Position numbers and translations under genes: made by a program. From assembly GCA_965224785.1 (NCBI GenBank), contig OZ245062.1, positions 1,922,001-1,986,000 on the forward strand: a stretch of DNA of 64,000 nt. The letters are read 5' to 3'. This stretch comes from JALSNL01 sp036479585. Its GTDB lineage: Bacteria > Bacteroidota > Ignavibacteria > Ignavibacteriales > Melioribacteraceae. The notes under the pieces were generated by a model. It was not told where the DNA came from. It searched no databases and worked only from the letters and a program-made list of their open reading frames with translations. Shown one piece after another: positions 9,688-18,620 of the stretch; within the stretch, counting starts at the first letter, position 1, and each line of letters begins with the position of its first letter.

Positions 9688-10809
9688 TTATTCAATCGTT
9701 TCCCATTTGTTTTTTCTTGCAGAATTTGAAACCGCATCAAGAATTTCTTGACATTTAAGACCATCATAAAAATCTGGTTTTACTGATTCCTTTTTACCAA
9801 TTGCTAAAAGAAAATCTCCAATCTCATGAATAAAAGTATGCTCCCAGCCTATGATATGACCGGGTGGCCACCACATGTTAATAAAAGGATGTACATTTTC
9901 GGTTACAATAATATTTCTAAATCCTTGAGTTTCAGCATCATCACTTCTTGAAAAATATTCTAACTCATTTAATCTTTCTAAATTAAAAGTAAGAGCTCCT
10001 TCGCTCCCAAATATTTCAAGCCTTAGGAAATTCTTTTTCCCAGTTGCAAAACGAGTTGCAGTAAAATTACCCAAAGCTCCATTTTGAAATCTTGCAAGAA
10101 ACGACATTGAGTCATCTGCTGTTACTTCTCCCAAAGTACCATCATTTTTTTTACGCTCTTTAATAAAAACTTTTTCCACTCCACAAACTTCATCAACTTC
10201 ACCAACAAGAAATCTAGCTAAGTCAACTGTATGAGCATTCATATCTCCGTGTGCACCAGAGCCACCAGCTTTAATATCATGCCTCCATACATAAGGGAAG
10301 CTCGGATCAACTAACCAATCTTGATAATAGACTGCATTAAAATGATGTATCTTTCCAATCTTCCCTTCATCAATTAGTTTTTTTGCAAGAGCAATAGCTG
10401 GAACTCTTCTGTAATTAAAACCAGTCATATTCCTAACACCTGCACTTTCAGCAGCTTCTAACATTTCACGAGCTTCATCTGCATCCATGCAAAGTGGTTT
10501 TTCACAGATAACATGTTTTCCATTTTTTGCTGCAGCAACTGCAATTTCTTTATGCAAACTATTTGGAGTACAAATATCAATTACATCAATGTCATCACTT
10601 TCAACTAATTTTTGCCAAGAGGTTTCTTTTGTTTTCCAACCAAATTGTTTTACAAAACTATCTAAAGCATCGGGATTTACATCACAGATAGTTTGCATAA
10701 TTGGTGAAGACGGTAAATCAAAATAATGTGCAACATCCATATAAGCATTGCTGTGAGCCTTCCCCATAAATGATGCTCCAACTAAACCAACTCTAATTTC
10801 TTTCGACAT
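9688..10809 (-). CDS. Cytoplasmic Gfo/Idh/MocA sugar dehydrogenase
   Basis: 373 residues with no signal peptide. The Rossmann domain starts VGLVGASFMGKAHSNAY. ICDVNPDALD follows, and HVICEKPLCMD carries the conserved Lys of the active site. DIKAGGSGAHGDMNAHTVDLARF contains the paired Asp/His typical of inositol and sugar dehydrogenases. It probably oxidises an imported sugar, sugar acid or cyclitol with NAD(P). It is the last gene of the cytoplasmic pathway block, 36 bases after the TIM-barrel isomerase gene. This pairing (Gfo/Idh/MocA plus Xyl-isomerase-like TIM barrel) is common in inositol and 3-keto-sugar metabolism. Family is secure; substrate is not. Confidence 0.9.
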   Translation of the reverse strand: MSKEIRVGLVGASFMGKAHSNAYMDVAHYFDLPSSPIMQTICDVNPDALDSFVKQFGWKTKETSWQKLVESDDIDVIDICTPNSLHKEIAVAAAKNGKHVICEKPLCMDADEAREMLEAAESAGVRNMTGFNYRRVPAIALAKKLIDEGKIGKIHHFNAVYYQDWLVDPSFPYVWRHDIKAGGSGAHGDMNAHTVDLARFLVGEVDEVCGVEKVFIKERKKNDGTLGEVTADDSMSFLARFQNGALGNFTATRFATGKKNFLRLEIFGSEGALTFNLERLNELEYFSRSDDAETQGFRNIIVTENVHPFINMWWPPGHIIGWEHTFIHEIGDFLLAIGKKESVKPDFYDGLKCQEILDAVSNSARKNKWETIE

Positions 10810-10845
10810 AAAATTATCCTTATTGATTTTTCTAAATTATTTAGT

Positions 10846-11895
10846 TTAGTCTATTCCTAATATATTTCTATTCTTATTTTCATTTGAATCTCCTCCAGCA
10901 AAGTCATCAAAGGAAACATTTGTAGTATCTATTATATGTTGTTCAATAAATGGAGCTCCCTCTCTAGCACCTTGTTCAGAACTTTTTATAAATGATTCCC
11001 ATTCCAAAACAGCCCAACCAGTAAAGCCAACTTCAGCCAACAATGTAAATATTCTTTTAAAATCTACTTGACCATCTCCAAGAGATCTAAAGCGTCCGGC
11101 TCTTTTTTGCCATGATTCATATCCACCGTAAACTCCAACTCGTCCACTTGGAATAAACTCGGCATCTTTTACATGGAATGCCGTTATCCTTTCTCCATAT
11201 AATTCTATAAACTGGCAGTAATCTAATTGTTGTAAAAGAAAATGACTTGGGTCATAATTTATTCCAATTGCTGGATGCTCATTCGCAGTTTCAAAGAACC
11301 GTTCAAATGTTGCTCCATCAAATAAATCAGAACCGGGATGCAACTCATAAGAAATTGAAATTCCGTTTTCATTTGCAAAATCTAAAATTGGTTTCCAACG
11401 TTTATAAAGTTCTTTAAATGCTTCATCAATCAAACCATCTGGTCTCTGCGGCCAAGGGTAAACCATATGCCAGGCAAATCCACCAGAAAGAACTGGGATT
11501 GTAGTTAGTCCCATATTCTTAGATGCCAATACTGATTTCTTTAGTTGATCTGTTGACCACTCAACTATTTCGCTATCACTTAAATTTTTTGGATAAAACG
11601 CAGAGAAAGCCGTCTTATAAGAATTATTCATAGCTAGCACTTGTCCTTGAAGATGAGAGGCAAGTTCAGTTACTTGAAGATTATTTTTTTCTAGTTTTTC
11701 TAAAATCTCGGAACAATATGTTTTTGATTCAGAAGCTTTATCAATATCGAAAACTCTTTTATCCCAGGTTGGGATCTGTACTCCCTTATACCCAAGAGAA
11801 GCAACCCAATCACTAATATCTGGAAGGTTGTTGTAAGGTTTTTCATCTCTTAAAAACTGTGCTAAAAAAATTGCAGGACCTTTAATTTTACTCAT
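10846..11895 (-). CDS. Sugar phosphate isomerase/epimerase-like TIM-barrel protein
   Basis: 349 residues, AP-endonuclease-2/xylose-isomerase-like fold. Metal ligands can be placed: Glu in ISYELHPGSD, Asp/His in INYDPSHFLL, His in AFHVKDAEF, and Glu in AVLEWESF. This is the IolE/IolI/LigI type; members isomerise, epimerise or dehydrate keto-sugars or inososes. A good ribosome site (AGGAG) precedes ATG 11895. It lies directly before the dehydrogenase gene (36 bases) and after the PfkB kinase gene (43 bases), so it probably acts on the keto product of the dehydrogenase. The C-terminal 30 residues (Asp- and Asn-rich) look disordered. Confidence 0.88.
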   Translation of the reverse strand: MSKIKGPAIFLAQFLRDEKPYNNLPDISDWVASLGYKGVQIPTWDKRVFDIDKASESKTYCSEILEKLEKNNLQVTELASHLQGQVLAMNNSYKTAFSAFYPKNLSDSEIVEWSTDQLKKSVLASKNMGLTTIPVLSGGFAWHMVYPWPQRPDGLIDEAFKELYKRWKPILDFANENGISISYELHPGSDLFDGATFERFFETANEHPAIGINYDPSHFLLQQLDYCQFIELYGERITAFHVKDAEFIPSGRVGVYGGYESWQKRAGRFRSLGDGQVDFKRIFTLLAEVGFTGWAVLEWESFIKSSEQGAREGAPFIEQHIIDTTNVSFDDFAGGDSNENKNRNILGID

Positions 11896-11938
11896 AACAT
11901 GTTTCTCCTGAAATACAGTTTTATTTTAATATTTTTCA

Positions 11939-12925
11939 TTAATTGATTTGTTGAACAGAAACTTTAACAATATTTTCTTCAAGAAATTTTTGCACATCTC
12001 CGAATGGCGGAACTCCATTTGTACATCCTAAAGTTTGAGCACTAAATGCTCCAACAGCACTACCAAATTTAAGTATTGAAATAATATCCCAACCTCTTCT
12101 CAAACCAGAAATTAGTCCAGCAGTAAAACAATCTCCACAACCTGAAGGATCAACAATGGGAACTTTATAATTTTCCATATTTATTTCTTGATCCCCATCA
12201 TTAGCATAAAGTCCTTTATCACCTCTTGTGATAATAACTGTTTTAACTCCAGCATCATTAAATATTTTTGCTTGATTTTCTAATTCCAATTCTCCAGATA
12301 TTGCTCGTGCTTCATCTTGGTTAGGCAAGAAAATATCTACGTACTTTAATAATTTTAGACAACGTTTTAATTCAACACCACTATTTTGAACTACACAAAT
12401 GTTAAGTACTATTTTATTATTTTGTTTTTTCGCTTGCTTAAGGAATTCAATTAGTAATTCATCATTCCAGTTTGGCAATTTAAGATATCCACCAACAAGT
12501 AGAACTCCATTATTTGGAATTAAATCTTTTGAAATGTACTCCCCAGTAAAATGTTCACCAACTCCAAGTGTACTTATAAATCTTCTATCTTCGCCTTCAG
12601 CCCTTAGAATAAAGGTTGAAGCAGTTCTTCCTTCTTTTTCTCGTTGAATATTGGTTACATCAAATCCTAATTCCGTTTCCAGTTTGTTTAGTATTAGTGT
12701 TCCAAGAGAATCGTTTCCAATACTTCCAACCATTGTTGCTGTATCACCCATTCGATGAAGTGCAACTGCTATATTTAATGCATTTCCACCAGGATAAACT
12801 GCCATGTTTTCTGTAAGAATAGTTTCTCCAGGAGCTGGCAGTTTCTTTAATGGACTAGTAAAAATATCTGCTACTAAATCTCCAATACACAACACTGGTT
12901 TAAGCTCATCGGACATATTACACAT
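11939..12925 (-). CDS. PfkB/ribokinase-family sugar kinase
   Basis: 328 residues. Motifs: YPGGNALNIAVALHRMG near residue 45 (sugar-binding GGN site), GRTASTFILRAEGEDRR, FLPNQDEARAIS, VIITRGDKG, and the anion-hole and catalytic-base motif DPSGCGDCFTAG near residue 260. It transfers phosphate from ATP to a sugar or keto-sugar in the cytoplasm. The usual DTTGAGD reads DPSGCGD, a variant seen within the superfamily. Two starts are possible, ATG 12925 and ATG 12916, both served by GAGGAG. Neighbours (isomerase, aldolases, phosphatase) suggest it makes a phosphorylated keto-sugar that is then cleaved, as IolC does before IolJ. Confidence 0.88.
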   Translation of the reverse strand: MCNMSDELKPVLCIGDLVADIFTSPLKKLPAPGETILTENMAVYPGGNALNIAVALHRMGDTATMVGSIGNDSLGTLILNKLETELGFDVTNIQREKEGRTASTFILRAEGEDRRFISTLGVGEHFTGEYISKDLIPNNGVLLVGGYLKLPNWNDELLIEFLKQAKKQNNKIVLNICVVQNSGVELKRCLKLLKYVDIFLPNQDEARAISGELELENQAKIFNDAGVKTVIITRGDKGLYANDGDQEINMENYKVPIVDPSGCGDCFTAGLISGLRRGWDIISILKFGSAVGAFSAQTLGCTNGVPPFGDVQKFLEENIVKVSVQQIN

Positions 12926-12948
12926 TGCTCCTCTTTGAAATTTTTGTT

Positions 12949-13314
12949 CTACATTCTATTATATTTATCTTCGTATCTAACTTTGTCTTCATCTGTAACA
13001 CTACCATAAGCAACTTCAAACATTTTGAAAGTGTTTTGCCCAATATTACTTAAGCGATGTTTCATTTTTCTTGGAATGTATATTTCATCGCCGGCTTTTG
13101 TTTTAAATATTTTATCTCCTAATTGAACTTCGCCACCATCTGTTTGCATAATCCAAATTTCATCAAAATTCTCATGCGATTGAAGACTTCCTTGTTCTCC
13201 AGGTTTCATTTCTACAACCCATACTGTACAAGGTTCATTGCGTGCATACTCTTTATACTGTCCCCAGGGACGTTGAATTATTTTTGGTCTATCTTCAAAA
13301 GGTATTGCTGACAT
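12949..13314 (-). CDS. Small cupin (mannose-6-phosphate isomerase type II-like)
   Basis: 121 residues, one cupin domain. IIQRPWGQYKEYARNE, SLQSHENFDEIWIM, GDEIYIPRKMKHRL and FKMFEVAYG match the short cupin fused to or standing beside GDP-mannose pyrophosphorylase/phosphomannose isomerase. His and Glu of SLQSHENFDE and His of KHRL could bind a metal. In this place it is more likely a sugar-phosphate isomerase or epimerase of the catabolic pathway than a GDP-mannose enzyme, because no pyrophosphorylase is next to it. AGGAGTAAAA precedes the ATG. Confidence 0.82.
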   Translation of the reverse strand: MSAIPFEDRPKIIQRPWGQYKEYARNEPCTVWVVEMKPGEQGSLQSHENFDEIWIMQTDGGEVQLGDKIFKTKAGDEIYIPRKMKHRLSNIGQNTFKMFEVAYGSVTDEDKVRYEDKYNRM

Positions 13315-13347
13315 TTTTACTCCTACTAAAATCTATTGAAAAATAAA

Positions 13348-13379
13348 TGGAGAATCTCAAACACATTCAAAATTCTCCA
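13348..13379 (-). other. Hairpin between the transaldolase-like and cupin genes
   Basis: TGGAGAAT (13348-13355) pairs perfectly with ATTCTCCA (13372-13379) across a 16-base loop. It lies inside an operon and has no strong T-run, so it may stabilise or process the transcript rather than end it. Confidence 0.3.
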
Positions 13380-13401
13380 CCATAATTATTTAAGCTGCAA
13401 A

Positions 13402-14046
13402 TTATTTAGGTACAGTTTCCCAATCTTTTTTGAATTGAGCAAGACCAGAATCTGTTAAAGGATGATTATACATTTGGAATAAAAGTGATTCTGGAATCGT
13501 AATAATTTCTGCACCAGCACGCCAAGATGATAAAACATGATTTTGAGTTTTTAAACTTGCTGTAAGAATTTGTGAATCAAAACCATAGTTATGTTTTATT
13601 AAAACAGAATCTTCAATAAGTATATCACTTTCAATAGCAACGTTATCAAGTCTTGATAATACCAAACTTACAAATGTAGCACCAGCTTTCATAGCTAAGG
13701 CACATTGAGTTGAAGAAAAAATCATAGTTACATTTGTTTTAATTCCTTTAGCTTCCAAAACTGGCACAGCTTTTATTCCTTCAACATTCATTGGAATTTT
13801 AATTGCAATATTAGAAGCAAGCTGAGCAATATCTTCGGCTGCAGCAACTAACTCTTCGGCTGTATCACCCATTGCTTCAACACTTATTGGTCCGGGAACT
13901 ATTGAACAAATTTCTTTCACTACGTCCTTAAAAGGTCTGCCAGATTTTGCTATGTGAGAAGGATTTGTAGTTATGCCATCAACCAATCCAGTATCATAAG
14001 CTCTTCTGATTGATTCTACATCTCCTGTATCCATAAAAATTTTCAT
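13402..14046 (-). CDS. Transaldolase/fructose-6-phosphate aldolase-family enzyme with altered active site
   Basis: 214 residues, the short FSA/TalC type. GITTNPSHIAKSGR lies near residues 24-37; the Schiff-base lysine is Lys83 in AIKIPMN, and the phosphate-binding Arg132 is kept. The loop just before that Arg reads VSLVLSR where the family normally has SPFVGR or APYVNR. This puts Val129 where FSA has its catalytic Tyr and transaldolase a Phe. The C-terminus (HPLTDSGLAQFKKDW) is canonical. It should split or transfer a dihydroxyacetone-type unit in the cytoplasm. AAGGAA precedes the start. Together with PfkB and a class II aldolase it suggests a pathway other than ordinary glycolysis. Confidence 0.87.
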   Translation of the reverse strand: MKIFMDTGDVESIRRAYDTGLVDGITTNPSHIAKSGRPFKDVVKEICSIVPGPISVEAMGDTAEELVAAAEDIAQLASNIAIKIPMNVEGIKAVPVLEAKGIKTNVTMIFSSTQCALAMKAGATFVSLVLSRLDNVAIESDILIEDSVLIKHNYGFDSQILTASLKTQNHVLSSWRAGAEIITIPESLLFQMYNHPLTDSGLAQFKKDWETVPK

Positions 14047-14064
14047 ATTGTTTCCTTTATTATT

Positions 14065-14775
14065 TTAAGTTGTTAAATTTTTCAAATCATTTAGTGTTAT
14101 GCAAGTGTTTGGTAAATCTCCTAATTCCGGAACTATCATATTTGCTCCGGTAAAGTCTTCATGTTTAGTATATCCGTTAGTTGTAATTATAGTATTCATC
14201 CCAGCAGATTTTGCAGCAAGAAATCCATTATGACTATCTTCAACAACAACACACTCTTTGGCTTCTAAGGATAATTGTTCTAAAGCTAGATTATAGATTT
14301 CTGGGTCGGGCTTTTTCTTTGAGACAACATCACCAGCTAAAATTGTTGAGAAATATTTTCGTCTTTCCATTCCCAATAATTTTTCAACTACCAAAGTTAC
14401 AGCCTTTTCGTTAGATGTTGAACATACTGCAAGTTTAACTCCATCTGCGATAGCTTCGTCCACAATCCTTGCTATTCCAGGACGTAAAGACAGTTCACCC
14501 GATTCGATTATATCCATAAAAAGTTCTGTTTTTAACTTATGCATTTCTTTTATAAATACTTCACGATTATCTATATTTTTTGGCCAGCCAAATTCATCAA
14601 AATAGGATTTCATTCTTTCTTTGCCACCAGCTACTTTTAGTAGTTCTGCATATTGAGAAATATCCCATTCAACATCTAATCCTTTAACGACAAATGCTTT
14701 ATTAAATGCAACTCTGTGTCCATCCCTTTCTGTATCTACAAGAACACCATCACAATCAAATATTAATGCTTTCAT
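14065..14775 (-). CDS. HAD-superfamily phosphatase/phosphomutase, CbbY-like
   Basis: 236 residues from ATG 14775 (AGGAAG eight bases upstream; the frame could also open at GTG 14784). HAD motif I is FDCDGVLVDTERDGHRVAFN, motif II CSTSNE, motif III KKPDPEIYNLAL and motif IV VVVEDSHNG. The TERDGHRVAFN cap entrance is typical of CbbY, which removes a phosphate from xylulose-1,5-bisphosphate, and is related to beta-phosphoglucomutase. Lying between two aldolase genes, it could clear a dead-end bisphosphate or remove phosphate from a ketose phosphate. It ends 18 bases before the transaldolase-like gene. Subfamily call is moderate; HAD fold is certain. Confidence 0.87.
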   Translation of the reverse strand: MKALIFDCDGVLVDTERDGHRVAFNKAFVVKGLDVEWDISQYAELLKVAGGKERMKSYFDEFGWPKNIDNREVFIKEMHKLKTELFMDIIESGELSLRPGIARIVDEAIADGVKLAVCSTSNEKAVTLVVEKLLGMERRKYFSTILAGDVVSKKKPDPEIYNLALEQLSLEAKECVVVEDSHNGFLAAKSAGMNTIITTNGYTKHEDFTGANMIVPELGDLPNTCITLNDLKNLTT

Positions 14776-14829
14776 TATTATCACTTCCTACTTCAAATAT
14801 TAAGTTTAATTTACTTTGAAAATTATTTT

Positions 14830-15687
14830 CTATTTTGCTTTACCTACTCCACCAAACAAAATAATATTTTTGGTAATTGCTACTTTCATTTGTTCATATT
14901 GGTAGTCTATAAATTTAACAGGTTCCATTACATCAGGATTTGCGTTTTTAAATTCCACAAATGAGTTAATGTAAATATGTTTTAGTTGTGTGGAAATATT
15001 TACTTTTGCACATCCCAACCCAATACATTTTTGAATGACTTCATCCGTAAGTCCAGTACCTCCGTGTAATGCTAGAGGAACACCAGTTGAAGTTGCAATT
15101 TCTTCAATTCTATCAAATGCAATTTTAGGTTCACCTTTATAAACACCGTGAGCAGTACCAATAGCTGGGGCAAATACAGCAAGCTCCATTTCCTTACAAA
15201 ATATTTTTGCTTTCTCCGGATCAGCTAAACTAGCATCTTCTTCAGCTACAATTATATCTTCTTCAACTCCTCCGATTTCTCCCAACTCAGCTTCAACACT
15301 AACGTTTGCAGCAGTGGCAAGTTCAACTACTTGTTTTGAGAGAGCAAGATTTTCTTCAAAAGGTTTTGAAGAAGCATCAATCATAACAGAACTCCAACCA
15401 GCATCTATACATTTTTTTATTATTTCAATATCTGTACAATGATCAACATGAAGAGCTACCGGAACATGAGTTTTGCTTGCTAGTTCTTTGTACCAAGTAG
15501 CAACAGTTTTGTAACCCCAAACCTTAATTGTCTTAACTGATATTTGAGTAATAACCGGAGCATCTAATTCCGTAGCTGCTTCAACAACAGCTCTGAATGA
15601 GTTATAATCTAATATATTAAAAGCTCCAACTCCATATTTACCGTCACGTGCTTTTCTAAGCATGTCCGTCATATTTTCAACAGCCAT
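14830..15687 (-). CDS. Class II (zinc) ketose-bisphosphate aldolase
   Basis: 285 residues, GatY/KbaY/FbaA/IolJ family. Zinc ligands His83 (HVDHCTD), His180 (GTAHGVYKG) and His208 (ALHGGTGL) and the catalytic Asp82 are all visible; KVNISTQLK follows the phosphate-binding glycine loop. It cleaves a ketose-1-phosphate or bisphosphate, giving DHAP and an aldehyde, or 5-keto-2-deoxygluconate phosphate if IolJ-like. AGGAGAA precedes ATG 15687. It lies between the MFS transporter and CbbY-like phosphatase genes. Family secure, exact substrate unknown; the usual partners (kinase, isomerase) lie downstream in the same run. Confidence 0.92.
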   Translation of the reverse strand: MAVENMTDMLRKARDGKYGVGAFNILDYNSFRAVVEAATELDAPVITQISVKTIKVWGYKTVATWYKELASKTHVPVALHVDHCTDIEIIKKCIDAGWSSVMIDASSKPFEENLALSKQVVELATAANVSVEAELGEIGGVEEDIIVAEEDASLADPEKAKIFCKEMELAVFAPAIGTAHGVYKGEPKIAFDRIEEIATSTGVPLALHGGTGLTDEVIQKCIGLGCAKVNISTQLKHIYINSFVEFKNANPDVMEPVKFIDYQYEQMKVAITKNIILFGGVGKAK

Positions 15688-15729
15688 TCATTTCTCCTAT
15701 TTCATCAATAATTTATTTTAATTTTTAAG

Positions 15730-17244
15730 TCATTCGTTGGTTTCAATTTCCACAACTTTATATCCGCCTTTCGTTCTAAAGTAAGCTATTAAGATTAAAT
15801 AACACACTAACATAATAGCCGGAAAAATAGCTACTGTCATAAGTGCATTTTTCTTTGCAAAATCTCTCACAGTTTTTAAAGCAGTCAAACCTTCTGAATC
15901 AAGATCATCAATTTTTTCTTGATTGATTGAATTGTAATCTCCAAAAATACTTGCTTTCTCTGAGCCAGCAATCTGTTGATATACAGCAGGATTATTCGCT
16001 TCCAAATCATTACTAATTTGCCGATCTTGAATATTACCAAGAAATGCAGCACCGATAATTCCAACACTTAACATTCCAACTCCACTAATAATATTTAATG
16101 TAAGTGCTCCACCTTTTGGGAAACGTTCTGCTACTACTCCAAGCATTGTTGGCCAAAAGAATGCCTTCCCTAATCCGTAAATTGTTGCAGCAACAAATAT
16201 CATAACTCCAGTTGCCTTTGAAAGAAAAACTAAACCAATAATAGCAATTACACTACCTAGTGCTAAAAGCCCTAAGGGTTGTAATTTTTCAACAATAGGT
16301 CCTGCAGAGAATCTAAGTATGGTCATTAAGAATGCGGTATATACTAACACCCAACCAGCTTGTAGTCCCATATTACTCATTACTGGAGTTACTAGTTCTG
16401 TGATCCAACTATCTGTACCAAGCTCAGTAGTAGCTAAGGGAATCATAATTAATGTTAAAAAGATAAACAAAGGTTTGCCAAGTGTACGAACATACAAACC
16501 ATAGGCAATTATTAAAACTGCTGATAAACCAATCATAATTGGTAGAGACCAACTAAATACTCTTCCCAATTCCCAAATCATTAACGGAACAACAATCAAC
16601 GCTCCAAAGACACCAGCTTCTTGAAGCATTTCTTTGAATGAAACACCAGCCTTAACTCGTTCACTAACTGGGAACTTTACTTTTAACATCATCAAACCAT
16701 AAGCCAGTACTGGAATAAGAATAATAGCCACTTTCCATTGCCAATCAAGAGTTGGCATTAGAATTAAGATTAACAATCCGCCTAAAACCATGCCTCCTGG
16801 CCATCCGGCATGTAAAATATTTAACCACTTAGATTTATTTTTTGAATACAAACTTGCAACAACAGGATTTATAACTGCTTCAACTGCACCATTACCAAGA
16901 GCTAGAATGAAAGTTCCCCAATACAACATATTATAATCGGTAGCAAATATTGTTACAATTGCAGAAATTACATGTGCCGCAAATGCAAACATCATTGCTC
17001 GTCCATAACCAATTCTATCAATTATAAAACTGAACAAAACAATGCTCAAAGCAAAAGGCCATAAGCCAACACCTAAGATTTCTCCTTTTTGAGTTTCACT
17101 TAAATTAAAATGTATTTGTAAATCTCCAAGAATTTGGGCTCTTATGATAAAGCCAAAAGATGTTGCAACTAATGCAATAAAGCAAGTCCAGAACAACCAT
17201 TGCGTTGAAGATTTTTCGTTTAACTTAGATAATGCAGAAGCCAT
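15730..17244 (-). CDS. MFS sugar transporter
   Basis: 504 residues with about 12 hydrophobic helices. Helix 1 begins TQWLFWTCFIALVATSFGF, and SFIIDRIGYGRAMM is the signature loop between helices 2 and 3. HAGWPGGMVLGGLL follows near residue 145. A hydrophilic stretch at roughly residues 405-460 (QDRQISNDLEAN onward) precedes the last helix and looks like an exposed loop. It would import the substrate of the downstream cytoplasmic pathway in the inner membrane. GGGGAT lies before ATG 17244. It is first in the block 17244 to 9688, where all genes run the same way with gaps under 100 bases. Confidence 0.88.
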   Translation of the reverse strand: MASALSKLNEKSSTQWLFWTCFIALVATSFGFIIRAQILGDLQIHFNLSETQKGEILGVGLWPFALSIVLFSFIIDRIGYGRAMMFAFAAHVISAIVTIFATDYNMLYWGTFILALGNGAVEAVINPVVASLYSKNKSKWLNILHAGWPGGMVLGGLLILILMPTLDWQWKVAIILIPVLAYGLMMLKVKFPVSERVKAGVSFKEMLQEAGVFGALIVVPLMIWELGRVFSWSLPIMIGLSAVLIIAYGLYVRTLGKPLFIFLTLIMIPLATTELGTDSWITELVTPVMSNMGLQAGWVLVYTAFLMTILRFSAGPIVEKLQPLGLLALGSVIAIIGLVFLSKATGVMIFVAATIYGLGKAFFWPTMLGVVAERFPKGGALTLNIISGVGMLSVGIIGAAFLGNIQDRQISNDLEANNPAVYQQIAGSEKASIFGDYNSINQEKIDDLDSEGLTALKTVRDFAKKNALMTVAIFPAIMLVCYLILIAYFRTKGGYKVVEIETNE

Positions 17245-17315
17245 AAGTTGTATCCCCTATCTTATTCAATTAGTTAATTGTTTTTGATGTTGCTCAAGTG
17301 ACTCTTTTTAGAAAT

Positions 17316-18620
17316 TTATTTCTTCTTTTCCTTCACAAATAAAACCGGACCTGGTAAAAATATTTCCAAAGAATGATGTTTCGAATCTGACATAACCGAA
17401 AATTTATTTTCGCCTGGTAATAGATCATCATTATTTATATTTATTTTTGAGAATGCAAATATTCTTGAGACAACATCTGTGAAAAGACTGTAAGGTTTAT
17501 CGTTCAATCTAAAAGGACCTTTATTATGTCCTTTATGCTTTCCCCAATTCTTAATAACTAATTCTGTCTTTTCAATATTTTTTATGTTGCTTGGTAATGT
17601 TAAAGTAGCAGTTTGTTTAGACGACATTCTAGACGCAAAATATTTAGGGAATGGTTCACATTTGTACATCTTAACAGAACTTCTTTCTTTTGGGAAAAAC
17701 AAAGTAGAAGTTGAAGCAGTTTGATATTGAAAGCCATTTTTCAAATATACAATTGCTCTAACAGCCATTGGTCCAGATTGATCTGGTATCATCTCAGTAT
17801 CCCAATTAATATTGTACGGAGCGACTTTAGATGAGCCTACATGATTAACTGACTTTCTTCTAACAGTTATTCCATGCCAATAATTATCTTTTTGTAAACC
17901 TTTATCATCAAAGCCAGTATAACGTGCAAAGTATTTTACTGAGTCAATAATTGGTAAATACTTTTTTAAAAAAGTCAAAGTAAGAGGTGTCATATCCGAA
18001 ATATTATCAGCTTCCACATTTACTTTAACTACTGCATCAAAATTTTCAATTCCATTTGTTAGTAAATCTGGGTGATCTTTTTTCAAGTAACATCTTAGTG
18101 CTGCTTCTTTAACTATATAATGTCCCCAACCACTTCTGCCTTTATCAATAGCAAATTGAAATGCATTTTTCCCTCTTACCATATTTTTAATTTTTAGAAG
18201 AATAGTTGGAAATGAATACGAGTAATAACCATTTTCAATTCCAGTTTTTGGTAAAAGATAAGGACCTCTTCCGTTAAGATAAAATCTTTTATTTTCTGTA
18301 TTTTTATGTCCGCCCCAAAGTTCAAGATATAGTTCAGATTTTTCAAGCATGAACAAATCTTCATCCAGTGGAATTAATATCAATCCGTTTGTTTGCGTTT
18401 CTCTCCTTTTGCCATACCTATCATGAAGTGCAACAGTCTCATCATTTACCCGCCAATGATTTAAGTTCTTTTTATTAATTGCTGAATTAAACTCTGCCCA
18501 ATATTCTCGGAAGAACTTACCTTGTGCTATTGATTCATTTGTAAAAACAAAAAGCATACTAAATAAAAGAATAAAGTATAAATAGTTTAGTTTATTAAAA
18601 ACTAATATTTTTTTTTTCAT
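17316..18620 (-). CDS. Exported beta-sandwich protein of unknown function (paralogue of 3126-4376)
   Basis: 434 residues with a signal peptide (hydrophobic YLYFILLFSMLFVFT, cleavage near SIAQG). It shares with the 3126-4376 product the start FFREYWAEFN, then HWRVNDETVALH, ELWGGHKNT, YSYSFPTILL, WGHYIVKEAALRCYL, the middle NHVGSSK and WDTEMIPDQSGP, and the tail HHSLEIFLPGPVLFV. No named family is recognised. The shared WDTEMIPDQS and NHVG segments suggest a conserved pocket. The start ATG overlaps the stop of the upstream ConA-like lipoprotein gene by four bases (ATGA), so the pair is translationally coupled. Exported; role in glycan use inferred from position. Confidence 0.75.
   Translation of the reverse strand: MKKKILVFNKLNYLYFILLFSMLFVFTNESIAQGKFFREYWAEFNSAINKKNLNHWRVNDETVALHDRYGKRRETQTNGLILIPLDEDLFMLEKSELYLELWGGHKNTENKRFYLNGRGPYLLPKTGIENGYYSYSFPTILLKIKNMVRGKNAFQFAIDKGRSGWGHYIVKEAALRCYLKKDHPDLLTNGIENFDAVVKVNVEADNISDMTPLTLTFLKKYLPIIDSVKYFARYTGFDDKGLQKDNYWHGITVRRKSVNHVGSSKVAPYNINWDTEMIPDQSGPMAVRAIVYLKNGFQYQTASTSTLFFPKERSSVKMYKCEPFPKYFASRMSSKQTATLTLPSNIKNIEKTELVIKNWGKHKGHNKGPFRLNDKPYSLFTDVVSRIFAFSKININNDDLLPGENKFSVMSDSKHHSLEIFLPGPVLFVKEKKK

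Noticed and set aside
9688..15687. A canonical myo-inositol (iol) operon
   Set aside because: Dehydrogenase, TIM barrel, PfkB and class II aldolase fit, but IolD and IolB are missing and a transaldolase-like enzyme and CbbY-like phosphatase are extra.
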